This document shows positions 27,302-38,006 of a stretch of DNA of 64,000 nucleotides, one piece after another (positions within the stretch are counted from its first letter, which is position 1; every line of letters begins with the position of its first letter). A program made the position numbers and the translations under genes. The notes beneath the pieces were generated by a model. That model searched no databases and was not told the origin of the DNA. It saw only the letters and a list, made by a program, of their open reading frames with translations. Where the stretch lies: NCBI RefSeq assembly GCF_014205675.1, contig NZ_JACIIX010000009.1, forward strand, positions 143,076 through 207,075. The letters are read 5' to 3'. Source of the stretch: Novispirillum itersonii (lineage in GTDB: Bacteria; Pseudomonadota; Alphaproteobacteria; Rhodospirillales; Rhodospirillaceae).

Positions 27302-30300
27302 GGGGCATCCTTACCGTAACGCGTCCGCAGCGTGGCAATCACCTGCCGCGCCGCGTCGAAATCAAAGCTGTTGATGGCATCATCCAGCGGAGTCAGGGCC
27401 GCCTTGGGCAGGGCTGCTGACAGCTCCGCCAGCAGGGATTCATCCAGTTCGCTGCGGGCCAGCGCCTGATCAAGGCGGTCAAGCTGCGACAGAACCTGTG
27501 CGGCGTCAACCTCGGCGGGAACAGCCCCGCCGGTTTCCGCCACCGGGGCGGGGGCATATTGCCCAAGGGTTTCCTCAACGTGCAGCAGTTCATCCGCCAG
27601 CTGATCGAGGCGGGCGGGCAGACCGGCGGTGTCGCCGTCCTTGACGCTGCTTTCGATGGCGGCGCTGAGGCCGGAGACCCGCGACAGGGCCAGATTGGCG
27701 GCGGCCCCGCGCAGGCGGTGGATCTGGGCCGCCAGATCCACCAGACCGGCCGGATCCGCCGACAGGGTGCGCAGGTGCGGCACCGTATGGCCGTATTCAT
27801 CCAGAAAGCGGCGGATGGCGGTGCGGTGGCGGTCCTCGCTGCCCCACAGGCGCTTGCCCTGTGCCCAGTCAATCACCGATCCGCGTACCGCGACCGGATG
27901 GGCCGCCGCCGGAGCCGGGCGGGTGTTGCTGACCTCGATCCGCAGCAGGCGGGCCATTTCCAGGGTCAGGGCGTACAGATCCACCGGTTTGGTGGCGAAA
28001 CCATCCATTCCGGCGTCCTGCGCGGCGGTTACGTCCTCTTCCAGCACGCTGGCGGTCAGGGCGATCACCGGGGTGTGGGGGCGGCCGGTGGCGGCTTCCA
28101 GCGCCCGGATCTGCCGGGTGGCATCCAGACCGTTCAGCACCGGCATCTGCACATCCATCAGCACCAGATCGAAGGTGCCGGTGCTGAAGGCCTGCACCGC
28201 CTCCTCGCCATTGGTGGCGGCGGTCAGGGTGTGGCCCTGCCGGCTGAGCAGCAGGTGCAGCAGTTCCAGATTCTGCGGCACGTCATCGGCGACCAGCAGG
28301 GCCAGCGGCGGCAGATCCACCGCCGCCTGATCCTGCATCGGGTCCACCGCCTCGCCCGCAGGCAGCGGCAGATCGATATGGAACCGGCTGCCCAGCCCGA
28401 GTTCGCTTTCCACCGAGATCCGGCCCCCCATCAGCTCCACCAGCTGGCGGGCGATGGTGGTGCCCAGCCCGGTGCCGCCGAAACGGCGGGTCATCGAGGC
28501 ATCGGCCTGCGCGAAGGGGTCAAAGATTCTGGCGACCCGGTCGGGGGCAATGCCGATGCCGGTATCGCTGACGGTCAGGCGGACCGGCTGGCCGGGGGTG
28601 TGGCGGAACAGCACCCGGACCTCGCCGCGTTCGGTGAACTTGACGGCGTTGCCGACCAGATTGAGCAGCACCTGCTGAATGCGCAGGGCATCCCCCCGGA
28701 AGAATTCCGGCTGGTCATCGGGGTACTCAAGGATCAGCGGCAGGCCCTTGGTCTGGGCGTTGACCCGCAGCGAGGCCAGAACCTGCATGCAGACATCCCG
28801 CAGCGAGAAATCCTTGATTTCCAGATCGACGGCACCGCGTTCCAGTTTGGCAGTGTCGAGAATATCGTTCAGCAGGCCGAGCAGGGAGCGGGCGGAGGTG
28901 CGCACGGTGTTCAGGTGGCGGCGCTGGGTATCGGTGACGGGGTCGCCCAGCAGCACATCGGTAAAGCCGATGATGGCGTTCATCGGGGTGCGGATTTCAT
29001 GGCTCATGTTGGCGAGGAAGGTGCTTTTGGCGGCGGCGGCCTGTTCGGCCCGGGCCTTGGCGTCGCGCAGGTCCTGCTCCATCGCATGGCGTTCGGTCAG
29101 GTCGGTGGCGAACTTGATGATCTTGTAGGGCCGCCCGTCGGGATCCAGCACCGGGTTGTAGCTGCCGTAAATCCAGATATCCCGGCCATCCTTGCCGATG
29201 CGGTGAAACTCGCCGGAGGAGTAACGGCCCTGACGCAGGGTATCCCACAGCAGCCGGTAGGCGGGGGCGGTCACTTCTTCCCGCGTGCACAGCAGGGAAT
29301 GATGGCTGCCGATCAGGTCGGGCAGGGCGTAACCGGTCAGGCGCAGGAAATTGCTGTTGGCGTGGATGATGATGCCGGAGAGGTCAAATTCCACCACCGC
29401 CAGCGACCGGCTGATGGCCTTGACCACCCCTTCAAACTCGGCATTGCGCCGCTTGATGTCGGTGATGTCGATGATGATGCCGTCAATCCATTCAACGGTG
29501 CCGTTCTCATCCCGCACGCCGCTGGCATTCTCCGAGACCCAGTGTTCCCGCCCGGCCCGGTCGATGATGCGGTATTCGACGCGGTAGGGTTCCCCGGCCT
29601 CCAGCGCCCGGGTGACGGTGGCGGTGGTCCGGTCCTGATCCTCGGGGTGCATCAGCCGGGCGAAGGTGATGCTGTTGGTCAGGAAGTCCGCCACCGGCCA
29701 GCCGGTCAGGGTTTCCACCGCATCGCTGATAAACAGCATCGACCAGTCGGCATCGGGGCGGCAGCGGAAGGCCACCCCCGGCAGGTTGCTGATCAGCGAG
29801 CGGTGCTGGCGTTCGCTGGTGCGCAGGGCCTCTTCCATCGCCCGGCGGCGGCTGATATCGGTGATGAAGCCGACGAAGACGGTTTCCTCGTCCAGCACCG
29901 CCCGGCCGATGGCCAGCCGCAGGGGGAAGGTCTCGCCATTGCGGCGCAGGCCGGTCACTTCCCGCCCGACCCCGATAATTTTGGCCTCACCGGTTTCCAG
30001 ATGACGCTGGAGATACCCGTCATGCTCGCTGTGCTGCGGTTCCGGCATCAGCATGGCAATGTTCCGGCCGATCACCTCGGCGGCCTGCCAGCCGAAAATC
30101 TGCTCCGCTGCGGTGTTGAAGGCACTGACGGTGCCCCGGCTGTTGATGATGATGATGCCGTCCACCGCCGTATCGATGATGGTGCGCAGCCGTGCTTCAT
30201 TCTGGGCCATGCGCTTGTACAGGCTGCGGTAGCGCAGCACCATGTTCAGCGCCCCGGTGATCAGGATGGCGAGGACGGTGGTCCCGGCGATGGCGAAGGC

Positions 30301-30993
30301 CAGACCGAAGTTGGTGGTGGTGTCCGGGTGATACTGCGGGTTATCGAGGAACCGCGCCGCCGCCATGCCGGTGTAATGCATGCCGCTGATGGCGGTGCCC
30401 ATCACAATGCCGCTGAGCAGGTTGATGGTGGTGTCGCTTCTTTGCGTGCGCCGGTCCAGCCCGAAGCGGACCCACAGCGCCAGCACCGACAGCCCCACCG
30501 CCACCACGATCGACAGCAGGAACACCGGCAGATCAAACCGCAGATCCAGAGACTCATAGACCGCCGCCATGCCGCTGTAGTGCATGGTGCCGATGCCTGC
30601 CCCCATCAGGATGCCGCTGATGATCAGCTGTCCCGGGGTGATGCGGGTGCGGGCCAGCAGCGCCAGCGCCACCCACGACGCCAGAAAACTGGGCAGGGCC
30701 GACAGGGCGGTGATGACCGGGTGGTAGGTTGCACTCTGGCACAGGCTGTAGGCCAGCATGCCGACAAAGTGCATCGACCACACCCCGGACCCCAGAACGA
30801 AGGCCCCGGACAGCAGGAACATCTGACGATAGCGGCGGCGGGTTTCGGCCCGGGCCATGCCAGCCAGATGCATTGCCATGCCGCCCGCCAGCACCGCCAC
30901 CGCCACTGACAGCACCACCAGCGGCAGGGTGTAGACCCCGTGCAGGAAGGGCTGGGTGGTGCGGTCGAGGACAAAAAAGCGGTCGAAAAGCAT
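27298..30993 (-). CDS. Hybrid sensor histidine kinase: MHYT, three PAS, kinase, receiver, HPt
   Basis: 1231 residues from the ATG at 30991-30993. The N-terminal 240 residues form a seven-helix MHYT sensor with the motifs MHFVGM, MHYSGM and MHYTGM, thought to bind copper and sense gases. Three PAS domains follow (about 270-640). The kinase core has the H box FLANMSHEIRTPMNAIIGF and the ATP-binding DTGIGIAPDR and GGTGLG motifs (about 670-900). Then come a receiver (LVLMDVQMPVLNG) and a C-terminal HPt domain (IHRLRGAAANLAL). This is a complete phosphorelay in one chain. The HD-GYP regulator encoded next is the likely final acceptor. Confidence 0.93.
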   Translation of the reverse strand: MLFDRFFVLDRTTQPFLHGVYTLPLVVLSVAVAVLAGGMAMHLAGMARAETRRRYRQMFLLSGAFVLGSGVWSMHFVGMLAYSLCQSATYHPVITALSALPSFLASWVALALLARTRITPGQLIISGILMGAGIGTMHYSGMAAVYESLDLRFDLPVFLLSIVVAVGLSVLALWVRFGLDRRTQRSDTTINLLSGIVMGTAISGMHYTGMAAARFLDNPQYHPDTTTNFGLAFAIAGTTVLAILITGALNMVLRYRSLYKRMAQNEARLRTIIDTAVDGIIIINSRGTVSAFNTAAEQIFGWQAAEVIGRNIAMLMPEPQHSEHDGYLQRHLETGEAKIIGVGREVTGLRRNGETFPLRLAIGRAVLDEETVFVGFITDISRRRAMEEALRTSERQHRSLISNLPGVAFRCRPDADWSMLFISDAVETLTGWPVADFLTNSITFARLMHPEDQDRTTATVTRALEAGEPYRVEYRIIDRAGREHWVSENASGVRDENGTVEWIDGIIIDITDIKRRNAEFEGVVKAISRSLAVVEFDLSGIIIHANSNFLRLTGYALPDLIGSHHSLLCTREEVTAPAYRLLWDTLRQGRYSSGEFHRIGKDGRDIWIYGSYNPVLDPDGRPYKIIKFATDLTERHAMEQDLRDAKARAEQAAAAKSTFLANMSHEIRTPMNAIIGFTDVLLGDPVTDTQRRHLNTVRTSARSLLGLLNDILDTAKLERGAVDLEIKDFSLRDVCMQVLASLRVNAQTKGLPLILEYPDDQPEFFRGDALRIQQVLLNLVGNAVKFTERGEVRVLFRHTPGQPVRLTVSDTGIGIAPDRVARIFDPFAQADASMTRRFGGTGLGTTIARQLVELMGGRISVESELGLGSRFHIDLPLPAGEAVDPMQDQAAVDLPPLALLVADDVPQNLELLHLLLSRQGHTLTAATNGEEAVQAFSTGTFDLVLMDVQMPVLNGLDATRQIRALEAATGRPHTPVIALTASVLEEDVTAAQDAGMDGFATKPVDLYALTLEMARLLRIEVSNTRPAPAAAHPVAVRGSVIDWAQGKRLWGSEDRHRTAIRRFLDEYGHTVPHLRTLSADPAGLVDLAAQIHRLRGAAANLALSRVSGLSAAIESSVKDGDTAGLPARLDQLADELLHVEETLGQYAPAPVAETGGAVPAEVDAAQVLSQLDRLDQALARSELDESLLAELSAALPKAALTPLDDAINSFDFDAARQVIATLRTRYGKDAP

Positions 30994-31287
30994 AGCGGGG
31001 ATCCACGGCAGGCGGACAGTCAGGATGACTGAGCAGGGCACTCGGCCATTCGAGATAAGGTGAGGAGACCCTGATATTCAACTGATTTGAAGAGGTCGGG
31101 CGCTTTTTCCCGTTTTTGGCTGACGGAGGCGGCGATACTCTGGGGTGGGGCGGCGCGGCGTATCCGGCCCGGAAAATCATGTCTGCGGCGTGAAGACTAT
31201 GTTTGTGGGCTTGTGAAATCGACCGGGCCGGGGCTTAGGATACGCGCCGGGATCACCCGGAAAGACAACTGGAAAGGGGTAAGGGGG

Positions 31288-32232
31288 ATGGTGGGCGGTA
31301 TGGCTGGACGGCGGTGGCTGATGGCGGCCTGTGTAATGGCAGGGCTGATCCTGCCGGTGATGCAGGCGGCCCCGGCCGGGGCGGTGGTGATTCTCGACAG
31401 CCAGTGGAAAAAGGACGGTGGACGGAAAGGGCGGGAAGCCGCCGGATTTACCTCGGCGCTGAAGCTGGCGGCGCAGCCGCAGTTCCGGGGGGTGCTGGCC
31501 CTGTCCACCGACGGGGAAAGCTGGGGCGAAGCCTCCGGCACCTGGATCGGCAATGCCGATGGCCATGCCTACATCTTGACCGCCGCCCATGTGTATGACC
31601 TTCCGGCCCAGAAGGATGCCTATGTGGTCCGCGCCCCGGACGGACGGGTGCTGAAGGCGGACCGCCTGTGGCTGAACCCCGGCTGGAACGGTGATGTCAA
31701 CGAACGCTGCGGCTACGATCTGGTGATCCTGCGGCTGGAAGACGAGATCACCGGCCTTGGCGAACCGCCGGTGATCTACAGCGGCAGCGCCGAGAAGGGG
31801 CGGCTGATCACCTTTGTCGGCTACGGCAGCCGGGGCATCGGCTCTGTCGGCGAGGATGACGCCTATTATCAGGGCAGTGACAAGGCGGCGGCGCAGGGAT
31901 TGGTGGAGGAAGCCGAACCGGTGGTCCGCCCGATGCCGGAGACCGGCGATGCCGGAAATTACCTTGGGGTATGGCTGCCGCGTGAGGATGGCGGTGTCGC
32001 CAGCCCCTATGACGGTGATACCGTCCCGTCCACCCCGCTGGCCGGGCTGCTGGGCTCCGGCGACAGCGGCGGCTCGGCGTGGATGGAGGACGGGGGCCGC
32101 TGGGTGCTGGTCGGGGTTAACTCCAACGGATCCGGCAATGCTCAGTACGGCGACCAGTCGTGGTTCACCCGGGTGGCGCTGCACCGCAAATGGATCCTGA
32201 AGATCTTTCCGCAGACCCGGTTCAGCCCGTAA
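31288..32232 (+). CDS. Secreted trypsin-like serine protease
   Basis: 314 residues. The signal peptide is MAGRRWLMAACVMAGLILPV followed by MQAAPAGA. The S1-family triad is visible: His in ILTAAHVYD, Asp in YDLVILRLEDE, and Ser in LGSGDSGGSAW. No PDZ domain follows, unlike DegP, and the region between Asp and Ser is expanded with acidic insertions. A periplasmic or extracellular peptidase is likely; its targets are unknown. The start chosen (31288) follows AAGGGGG and directly precedes the signal peptide; the frame is open further upstream without family features. A terminator follows 25 bases after the stop. Confidence 0.87.
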   Translation: MVGGMAGRRWLMAACVMAGLILPVMQAAPAGAVVILDSQWKKDGGRKGREAAGFTSALKLAAQPQFRGVLALSTDGESWGEASGTWIGNADGHAYILTAAHVYDLPAQKDAYVVRAPDGRVLKADRLWLNPGWNGDVNERCGYDLVILRLEDEITGLGEPPVIYSGSAEKGRLITFVGYGSRGIGSVGEDDAYYQGSDKAAAQGLVEEAEPVVRPMPETGDAGNYLGVWLPREDGGVASPYDGDTVPSTPLAGLLGSGDSGGSAWMEDGGRWVLVGVNSNGSGNAQYGDQSWFTRVALHRKWILKIFPQTRFSP

Positions 32233-32257
32233 CCGGGGCGCGTTTGCGGTGACAAAG

Positions 32258-32291
32258 AACGCCGCCGGACCCGGGCCCGGCGGCGTTTCTG
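32258..32291 (+). terminator. Rho-independent terminator after the protease gene
   Basis: AACGCCGCCGG (32258-32268) pairs with CCGGCGGCGTT (32277-32287), followed by a short T/C tract. It sits between convergent genes. Confidence 0.75.
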
Positions 32292-32330
32292 TCGTTAGAA
32301 CCTTACGGTCCGGACCTTACAGCGTCCGCC

Positions 32331-33650
<1,320 letters not shown>

Positions 33651-33854
33651 GATGTGCCTGTCTCTTTCTGGGCGTGGTCCCGTGAGCGCACCGCTGCCGC
33701 CGGAGCCGGGCAGACGCCACAGGCCGGGGGACACCGGAAGACGGGATGTTTCCTCTTTGGGGTCGGACGGGTACGGGTTTGTCCCCATACCCTTTGTTTT
33801 GAATAATTTTTTTGTGTTAAACCACGGTGCGGCGGGCAAGGCCCGCTGGACCGT

Positions 33855-33934
33855 GGCTGGGCCATTGAGGCCCCGTGCCCGCGTGGGCACGTAAGCCAAG
33901 GCGGACGGAGGTCCGCCGCCCGGCGTCTGAGGGG
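33855..33934 (-). repeat. Family 1 triple-hairpin repeat, copy E
   Basis: Hairpin 2 has changed on both arms relative to copies A-D (CGTGCCC with GGGCACG, loop GCGT), and hairpin 3 is GGCGGAC-GGAG-GTCCGCC. The TAAGCCAAG joiner and the CTGAGG tail are conserved. Confidence 0.82.
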
Positions 33935-33962
33935 CCCCCGTGATCGGCACCGATCACGGGGG
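33935..33962 (-). terminator. Inverted repeat after paaJ, likely terminator
   Basis: CCCCCGTGATCGG and CCGATCACGGGGG form a 13-base perfect stem almost without a loop, 12 bases past the paaJ stop codon. No T-run follows on the minus strand, so it may instead stabilise the 3' end. Confidence 0.55.
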
Positions 33963-33973
33963 AGCTATTACAC

Positions 33974-35179
33974 CTACACCCGCTCGATGATCATTGCGAT
34001 GCCCTGACCGACGCCGATGCACATGGTGCACAGGGCATAGCGGGCCTTGCGGTTGATCAGTTCATAGGTGGCGGTGGTGACCAGCCGTGCCCCGCTCATG
34101 CCCAGCGGGTGGCCGAGGGCGATTGCCCCGCCGTTGGGGTTGACGCGCGGATCATCATCGGCAACGCCCAGATCGCGCAGCACTGCCAGCCCCTGCGAGG
34201 CGAAGGCTTCGTTCAGCTCGATCACGTCGATCTGGTCCAGCGTCAGACCGGCCTTGGCCAGCACCTTGCGGGTGGCCGGGGCCGGGCCGATGCCCATGAT
34301 GCGCGGCGGCACCCCGGCGGTGGCCATGGCGACAATCCGCGCCTTCGGGGTCAGGCCCTGACGGCGGGCCATCTCTTCCGAGGCGACGATCAGGGCACAG
34401 GCCCCGTCATTGACGCCGGAGGCATTGCCGGCGGTGACGCTGCCGCCCTTGCGGAACGGGGTGCCGAGCTTGCCCAGCCCTTCAAGAGTGGTATCGGCGC
34501 GCGGGTGTTCGTCGGTGTCGATCACCTTCGGCTCGCCCTTGCGCTGCGGGATCACCACCGGGCAGATTTCCTGCGCCAGACGGCCGGAGGCAATCGCCGC
34601 CACCGCCTTCTGCTGCGACCGCAGGGCGAACAGATCCTGATCGGCGCGGTTGACCTTGAAGTCCTCGGCGACGTTTTCGGCGGTTTCCGGCATGGAATCG
34701 GTGCCGAACTGCTCGTGCATCAGGGTGTTGACGAAGCGCCAGCCGATGGTGGTGTCAAACACCGCGTTGTCGCGGCTGAAGGCCCCGGTGGCCTTGGGCA
34801 TCACGAACGGGGCGCGCGACATGCTTTCCACGCCCCCGGCCAGCCACAGATCGGTCTCGCCGGACTTGATGGCGCGGGCGGCGGTTGCCACCGCATCCAT
34901 CCCCGATCCGCACAGGCGGTTGATGGTGGTGCCCGGCACATCAATCGGCAGACCGGCCAGCAGCACCGCCATGCGGGCGACGTCGCGGTTGTCTTCCCCG
35001 GCCTGATTGGCGCAGCCCAGCACCACGTCATCAACGGCGGCCCAGTCCACCGACGGGTTACGCTCCATCAGCGCCTTCAGCGGCACGGTGGCCAGATCGT
35101 CGGCGCGCACGCCGGACAGGGCCCCGGCGTAACGGCCGATCGGGGTCCGGATGGCATCACAGATAAAGGCTTCGGTCAT
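33974..35179 (-). CDS. paaJ: 3-oxoadipyl-CoA/3-oxo-5,6-dehydrosuberyl-CoA thiolase
   Basis: 401 residues. Thiolase catalytic residues are present: the nucleophilic cysteine in [15 protein letters not shown] near 90, the general-base histidine in [16 protein letters not shown] near 357, and the second cysteine in [12 protein letters not shown] near 387. The PaaJ/PcaF branch releases acetyl-CoA and succinyl-CoA from the last beta-ketoacyl-CoA intermediates. It begins three bases after the paaI stop codon, within the minus-strand paa operon, which supports PaaJ over a general acetyl-CoA acetyltransferase. Confidence 0.94.
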   Translation of the reverse strand: MTEAFICDAIRTPIGRYAGALSGVRADDLATVPLKALMERNPSVDWAAVDDVVLGCANQAGEDNRDVARMAVLLAGLPIDVPGTTINRLCGSGMDAVATAARAIKSGETDLWLAGGVESMSRAPFVMPKATGAFSRDNAVFDTTIGWRFVNTLMHEQFGTDSMPETAENVAEDFKVNRADQDLFALRSQQKAVAAIASGRLAQEICPVVIPQRKGEPKVIDTDEHPRADTTLEGLGKLGTPFRKGGSVTAGNASGVNDGACALIVASEEMARRQGLTPKARIVAMATAGVPPRIMGIGPAPATRKVLAKAGLTLDQIDVIELNEAFASQGLAVLRDLGVADDDPRVNPNGGAIALGHPLGMSGARLVTTATYELINRKARYALCTMCIGVGQGIAMIIERV

Positions 35180-35182
35180 TTC

Positions 35183-35653
35183 TCAGGCGTCCTTTTTGGC
35201 CGCATCGGGCAGGAAGGCGGGATCATCGGTGACGTGGCCCTGAATCCGGCGGGAATTGCCGCGGAAGTGGGCGATCACCGTTCCGTCCTGATTGGTCACC
35301 ACCACATCGGTCACGCCGTTGCGGCCCTTCTGCCACACCTCCCGCCCTTCGGCGGTCAGCACGTCGCCCAGCTTTCCGGCGGCGGTGAAGGTGATGGAGC
35401 AGGAATGCGCCACGGTGCTGAAGTTGTGGGAATTGCAGACATGGGCAAAGCAGGTGTCCGCCAGCGTGAAGCACATGCCGCCGTGCAGGATATCGTGACC
35501 GTTGACCATGTTTTTGGTCACGGTCATCCGCAGGCGGGCATGGCCCGGCCCGACCGCCTCAATCTCCATGCCCAGCCCGTGCGCGGTGTGGTCGCGCTCG
35601 TGCATGGCGGCGCTGGCGGCCTCGGCGATTTTCTGTTTCCGGTCGTCAGTCAT
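35183..35653 (-). CDS. paaI: Hydroxyphenylacetyl-CoA thioesterase PaaI
   Basis: 156 residues of the hot-dog fold. The conserved NGHDILHGGMCFTLADTCFAH region includes the helix and the catalytic aspartate; shown only as landmarks near residues 48-65. PaaI removes CoA from dead-end ring-hydroxylated phenylacetyl-CoA intermediates to prevent CoA sequestration. The gene overlaps the end of paaH by eight bases and precedes paaJ by three, so translation is tightly coupled. Confidence 0.93.
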   Translation of the reverse strand: MTDDRKQKIAEAASAAMHERDHTAHGLGMEIEAVGPGHARLRMTVTKNMVNGHDILHGGMCFTLADTCFAHVCNSHNFSTVAHSCSITFTAAGKLGDVLTAEGREVWQKGRNGVTDVVVTNQDGTVIAHFRGNSRRIQGHVTDDPAFLPDAAKKDA

Positions 35654-37151
35654 AAAACCGCGTTCCCCCCATTACTTTCCGCCGCAGCAGCGCCGACGGG
35701 CGGTAGCGGTCTTCCTTGAAGGTTTCAAACAGGCTTTCCAGCGTGAACAACAGGCCGTCGAGGCCGATCTCCTCGGCCCAGGCCAGCGGCCCGCGCGGAT
35801 AGTTGACGCCCTTGGTCATCGCCAGATCGACATCGGCGGCAGTCGCCACCTGCTGAAGGACCGCATCGGCGGCCTCGTTGGCCAGCATGGCGACGGTGCG
35901 GGTGACGATCAGCCCGGCAACGTCCTCCACCACCGACACCGCCAGCCCCAGCGACTGGAAGAAGCCGGTGGCGGTGATCAGCGCCTGCGGGCTGGCCTGA
36001 TCGGCGGCGGCAATGGCAACGCGCTTTGCCGTCAGCCAGTCCAGCGCCAGATCGTAGACCACCACCTCGGTCTCGTGTTCCTCGAACGCCACTTCGGTCG
36101 CCATCCGCCCGTCGGACGGCAGCAGCAGTACGCCATCAACGGTCAGGGTGCCTTCGCCGCCATCACGGGTATAGGCAACGCCTTTGGCATCCAGCAGCGC
36201 GGTCAGGGCGACCACACCCTGCACCTGCACCGCCTGCGGGGCCGGGCAGGGGGCGGCGGTGTGCGGCTGCGGCTGCTCCGCCCCGTCGGCGTAGTCATAG
36301 AACCCGCGCCCGGTCTTGCGGCCCAGCCATCCGGCGTCCACCAGATCCTTCTGCACCAGCGACGGCAGGAAGCGTTCGTCCTTGAAATAGGCGTCAAACA
36401 CCGAATTGGTGACGGCGAAGTTGACGTCGTGGCCGATCAGGTCCATCAGCTCGAACGGCCCCATGCGGAAGCCGCCGCAGTCCCGCATCACCGCATCGAT
36501 GGTGGCGGGGCTGGCCGCCCCTTCCTGATACACCCGCTGGGCCTCGGCATAAAACGGCCGGGCGACGCGGTTGACGATAAAGCCGGGGGTGGATTTGGCC
36601 TGCACCGGCTTTTTGCCCCAGGCGGCGGCGGTGGCATAGATCGCCTGCGCAACCGCCGGATCGGTGGCGATGCCGGAAATCACCTCCACCAGCGCCATCA
36701 GCGGCGCCGGGTTGAAAAAGTGCATCCCCACCAGCCGGTCCGGGCGCTTCAGGCCCGCGCCGATGGCGGTGACGGACAGGGAGGAGGTGTTGGTGGCGAG
36801 AATCACCTCCGGCCCGCACAGGTCTTCCAGCTGGCTGAATACCGACTGCTTGACGTCAAGGCGTTCGACAATCGCCTCGATCACCAGCCCGGCCGGGGCC
36901 AGCGCCGCCAGACTGTCGGCCAGCGCGATGCGGCCGATCAGGGCGTCATAGTCAGCCTGATCCATTTTGCCGGAGGCAACGCGCTTGGACAGGGTTCTGG
37001 CGACCCCGTCGCGGCCCTTGGCGGCGGCACCGTCCATGGCATCGTACAGCAGCACGGAATGCCCGGCAGCGGCGGCCACCTGCGCGATGCCCGCGCCCAT
37101 GGTGCCCGCGCCGATAACGGCGATAACGGTGGAATTCGGAAGCGCGGTCAT
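35646..37151 (-). CDS. paaH: 3-hydroxyadipyl-CoA dehydrogenase
   Basis: 501 residues. The NAD-binding motif is VIGAGTMGAGIAQVAAAAGH, residues 12-31. The 3-hydroxyacyl-CoA dehydrogenase signatures HFFNPAPLMALVEVI and GFIVNRVARPFYAEA follow, and a second C-terminal domain extends from about 300. Such two-domain enzymes of about 500 residues are typical of PaaH. It oxidises 3-hydroxyadipyl-CoA to 3-oxoadipyl-CoA. It starts four bases after paaG ends. Confidence 0.94.
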   Translation of the reverse strand: MTALPNSTVIAVIGAGTMGAGIAQVAAAAGHSVLLYDAMDGAAAKGRDGVARTLSKRVASGKMDQADYDALIGRIALADSLAALAPAGLVIEAIVERLDVKQSVFSQLEDLCGPEVILATNTSSLSVTAIGAGLKRPDRLVGMHFFNPAPLMALVEVISGIATDPAVAQAIYATAAAWGKKPVQAKSTPGFIVNRVARPFYAEAQRVYQEGAASPATIDAVMRDCGGFRMGPFELMDLIGHDVNFAVTNSVFDAYFKDERFLPSLVQKDLVDAGWLGRKTGRGFYDYADGAEQPQPHTAAPCPAPQAVQVQGVVALTALLDAKGVAYTRDGGEGTLTVDGVLLLPSDGRMATEVAFEEHETEVVVYDLALDWLTAKRVAIAAADQASPQALITATGFFQSLGLAVSVVEDVAGLIVTRTVAMLANEAADAVLQQVATAADVDLAMTKGVNYPRGPLAWAEEIGLDGLLFTLESLFETFKEDRYRPSALLRRKVMGGTRFYD

Positions 37152-37155
37152 CGGC

Positions 37156-37947
37156 TTACTTCCCGGTAAAGGCGGGCTTGCGCTTATCGAGGAAGGCTTT
37201 GACCCCTTCCTGATAGTCGCCGGTGGTTCCGGCGATGGTCTGAAGGTCGCGTTCCAGATCCAGCTGCTCGTCCATGGTGTTGGTCCAGGTGGCGTTCAGC
37301 GCCCGCTTGATCAGCGACAGGCCCTTGGTCGGCTGGGTGGCAAGGTGGGCGGCCATGGCCTTGGCCTCGGTCAGCAGGGCGTCGTCGTCAACGCACTTCC
37401 AGATCATGCCCCAGTCGGCGGCCTGTTCGGCGCTGACCTTGTCGCCCAGCAGCATCAGGGCGGCGGCGCGGGCGCTGCCGACCAGACGCGGCAGGGTCCA
37501 GGTGCCGCCGGAATCCGGGACCAGCCCGATCTTGCAGAAGGCCTGAATGAAGCTGGCGGAGCGGGCGGCCAGAACGATATCGCAGGCGAAGGCCAGATTG
37601 GCCCCGGCCCCGGCGGCCACACCGTTGACGGCGCAGATCACCGGCATCGGCAGGGCGCGCAGCGAGCGCACCAGCGGATTATAGCGCTTTTCCAGAGAGT
37701 CCCCGAGGTTGGGGGCCTGATCCCCCGAATTGACGGCGCGGTCGCCCAGATCCTGCCCGGCGCAGAAGCCGCGCCCGGCCCCGGTCAGCAGCACGGCGCG
37801 CACGCTGTCATCGGCGTTGATCTTACGGATGGCGTCGGCCAGTTCGCTGTGCATCTGCACGGTGAAGCTGTTCAGCTTGTCCGGGCGGTTCAGGGTCAGG
37901 GTGGCGACGCCGTCGGCGATTTCGAACTGGATGGTTTCGTAGGTCAT
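37156..37947 (-). CDS. paaG: 1,2-epoxyphenylacetyl-CoA isomerase PaaG
   Basis: 263 residues, crotonase fold. Oxyanion-hole segments are GRGFCAGQDLGDRAVN near residue 60 and AVNGVAAGAGANLAFACDI near 105. The catalytic aspartate environment is KIGLVPDSGGTWTLPRLVG, typical of PaaG, which isomerises the ring epoxide to an oxepin-CoA. The ATG at 37945-37947 is used; two codons further upstream is an alternative. Located in the operon between paaF and paaH. Confidence 0.93.
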   Translation of the reverse strand: MTYETIQFEIADGVATLTLNRPDKLNSFTVQMHSELADAIRKINADDSVRAVLLTGAGRGFCAGQDLGDRAVNSGDQAPNLGDSLEKRYNPLVRSLRALPMPVICAVNGVAAGAGANLAFACDIVLAARSASFIQAFCKIGLVPDSGGTWTLPRLVGSARAAALMLLGDKVSAEQAADWGMIWKCVDDDALLTEAKAMAAHLATQPTKGLSLIKRALNATWTNTMDEQLDLERDLQTIAGTTGDYQEGVKAFLDKRKPAFTGK

Positions 37948-38006
37948 GAACACAAATCCTGTCGCGTGGGTGGGGGCGCGTGGATGGGGGCGCGTGGGTG
38001 GGGGGC

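Larger units (their letters stand above)
33651..33973. other. paaJ-paaK intergenic stretch
   Basis: There is no gene. It contains one family 1 repeat (33855-33934), a strong inverted repeat after paaJ (33935-33962), and a short AT-rich segment near 33795-33820 that could be part of a paaK promoter. Confidence 0.6.

Noticed and set aside
27559..30909. Very long open frame (over 1100 codons) antisense to the hybrid kinase gene
   Set aside because: It is an artefact of high GC third positions; the translation is low complexity and matches no family, whereas the opposite strand encodes a complete multidomain kinase.
33651..33950. N-terminal extension of PaaK
   Set aside because: The upstream frame runs through a family 1 repeat and low-complexity sequence; the ATG at 33648-33650 gives the normal PaaK length.
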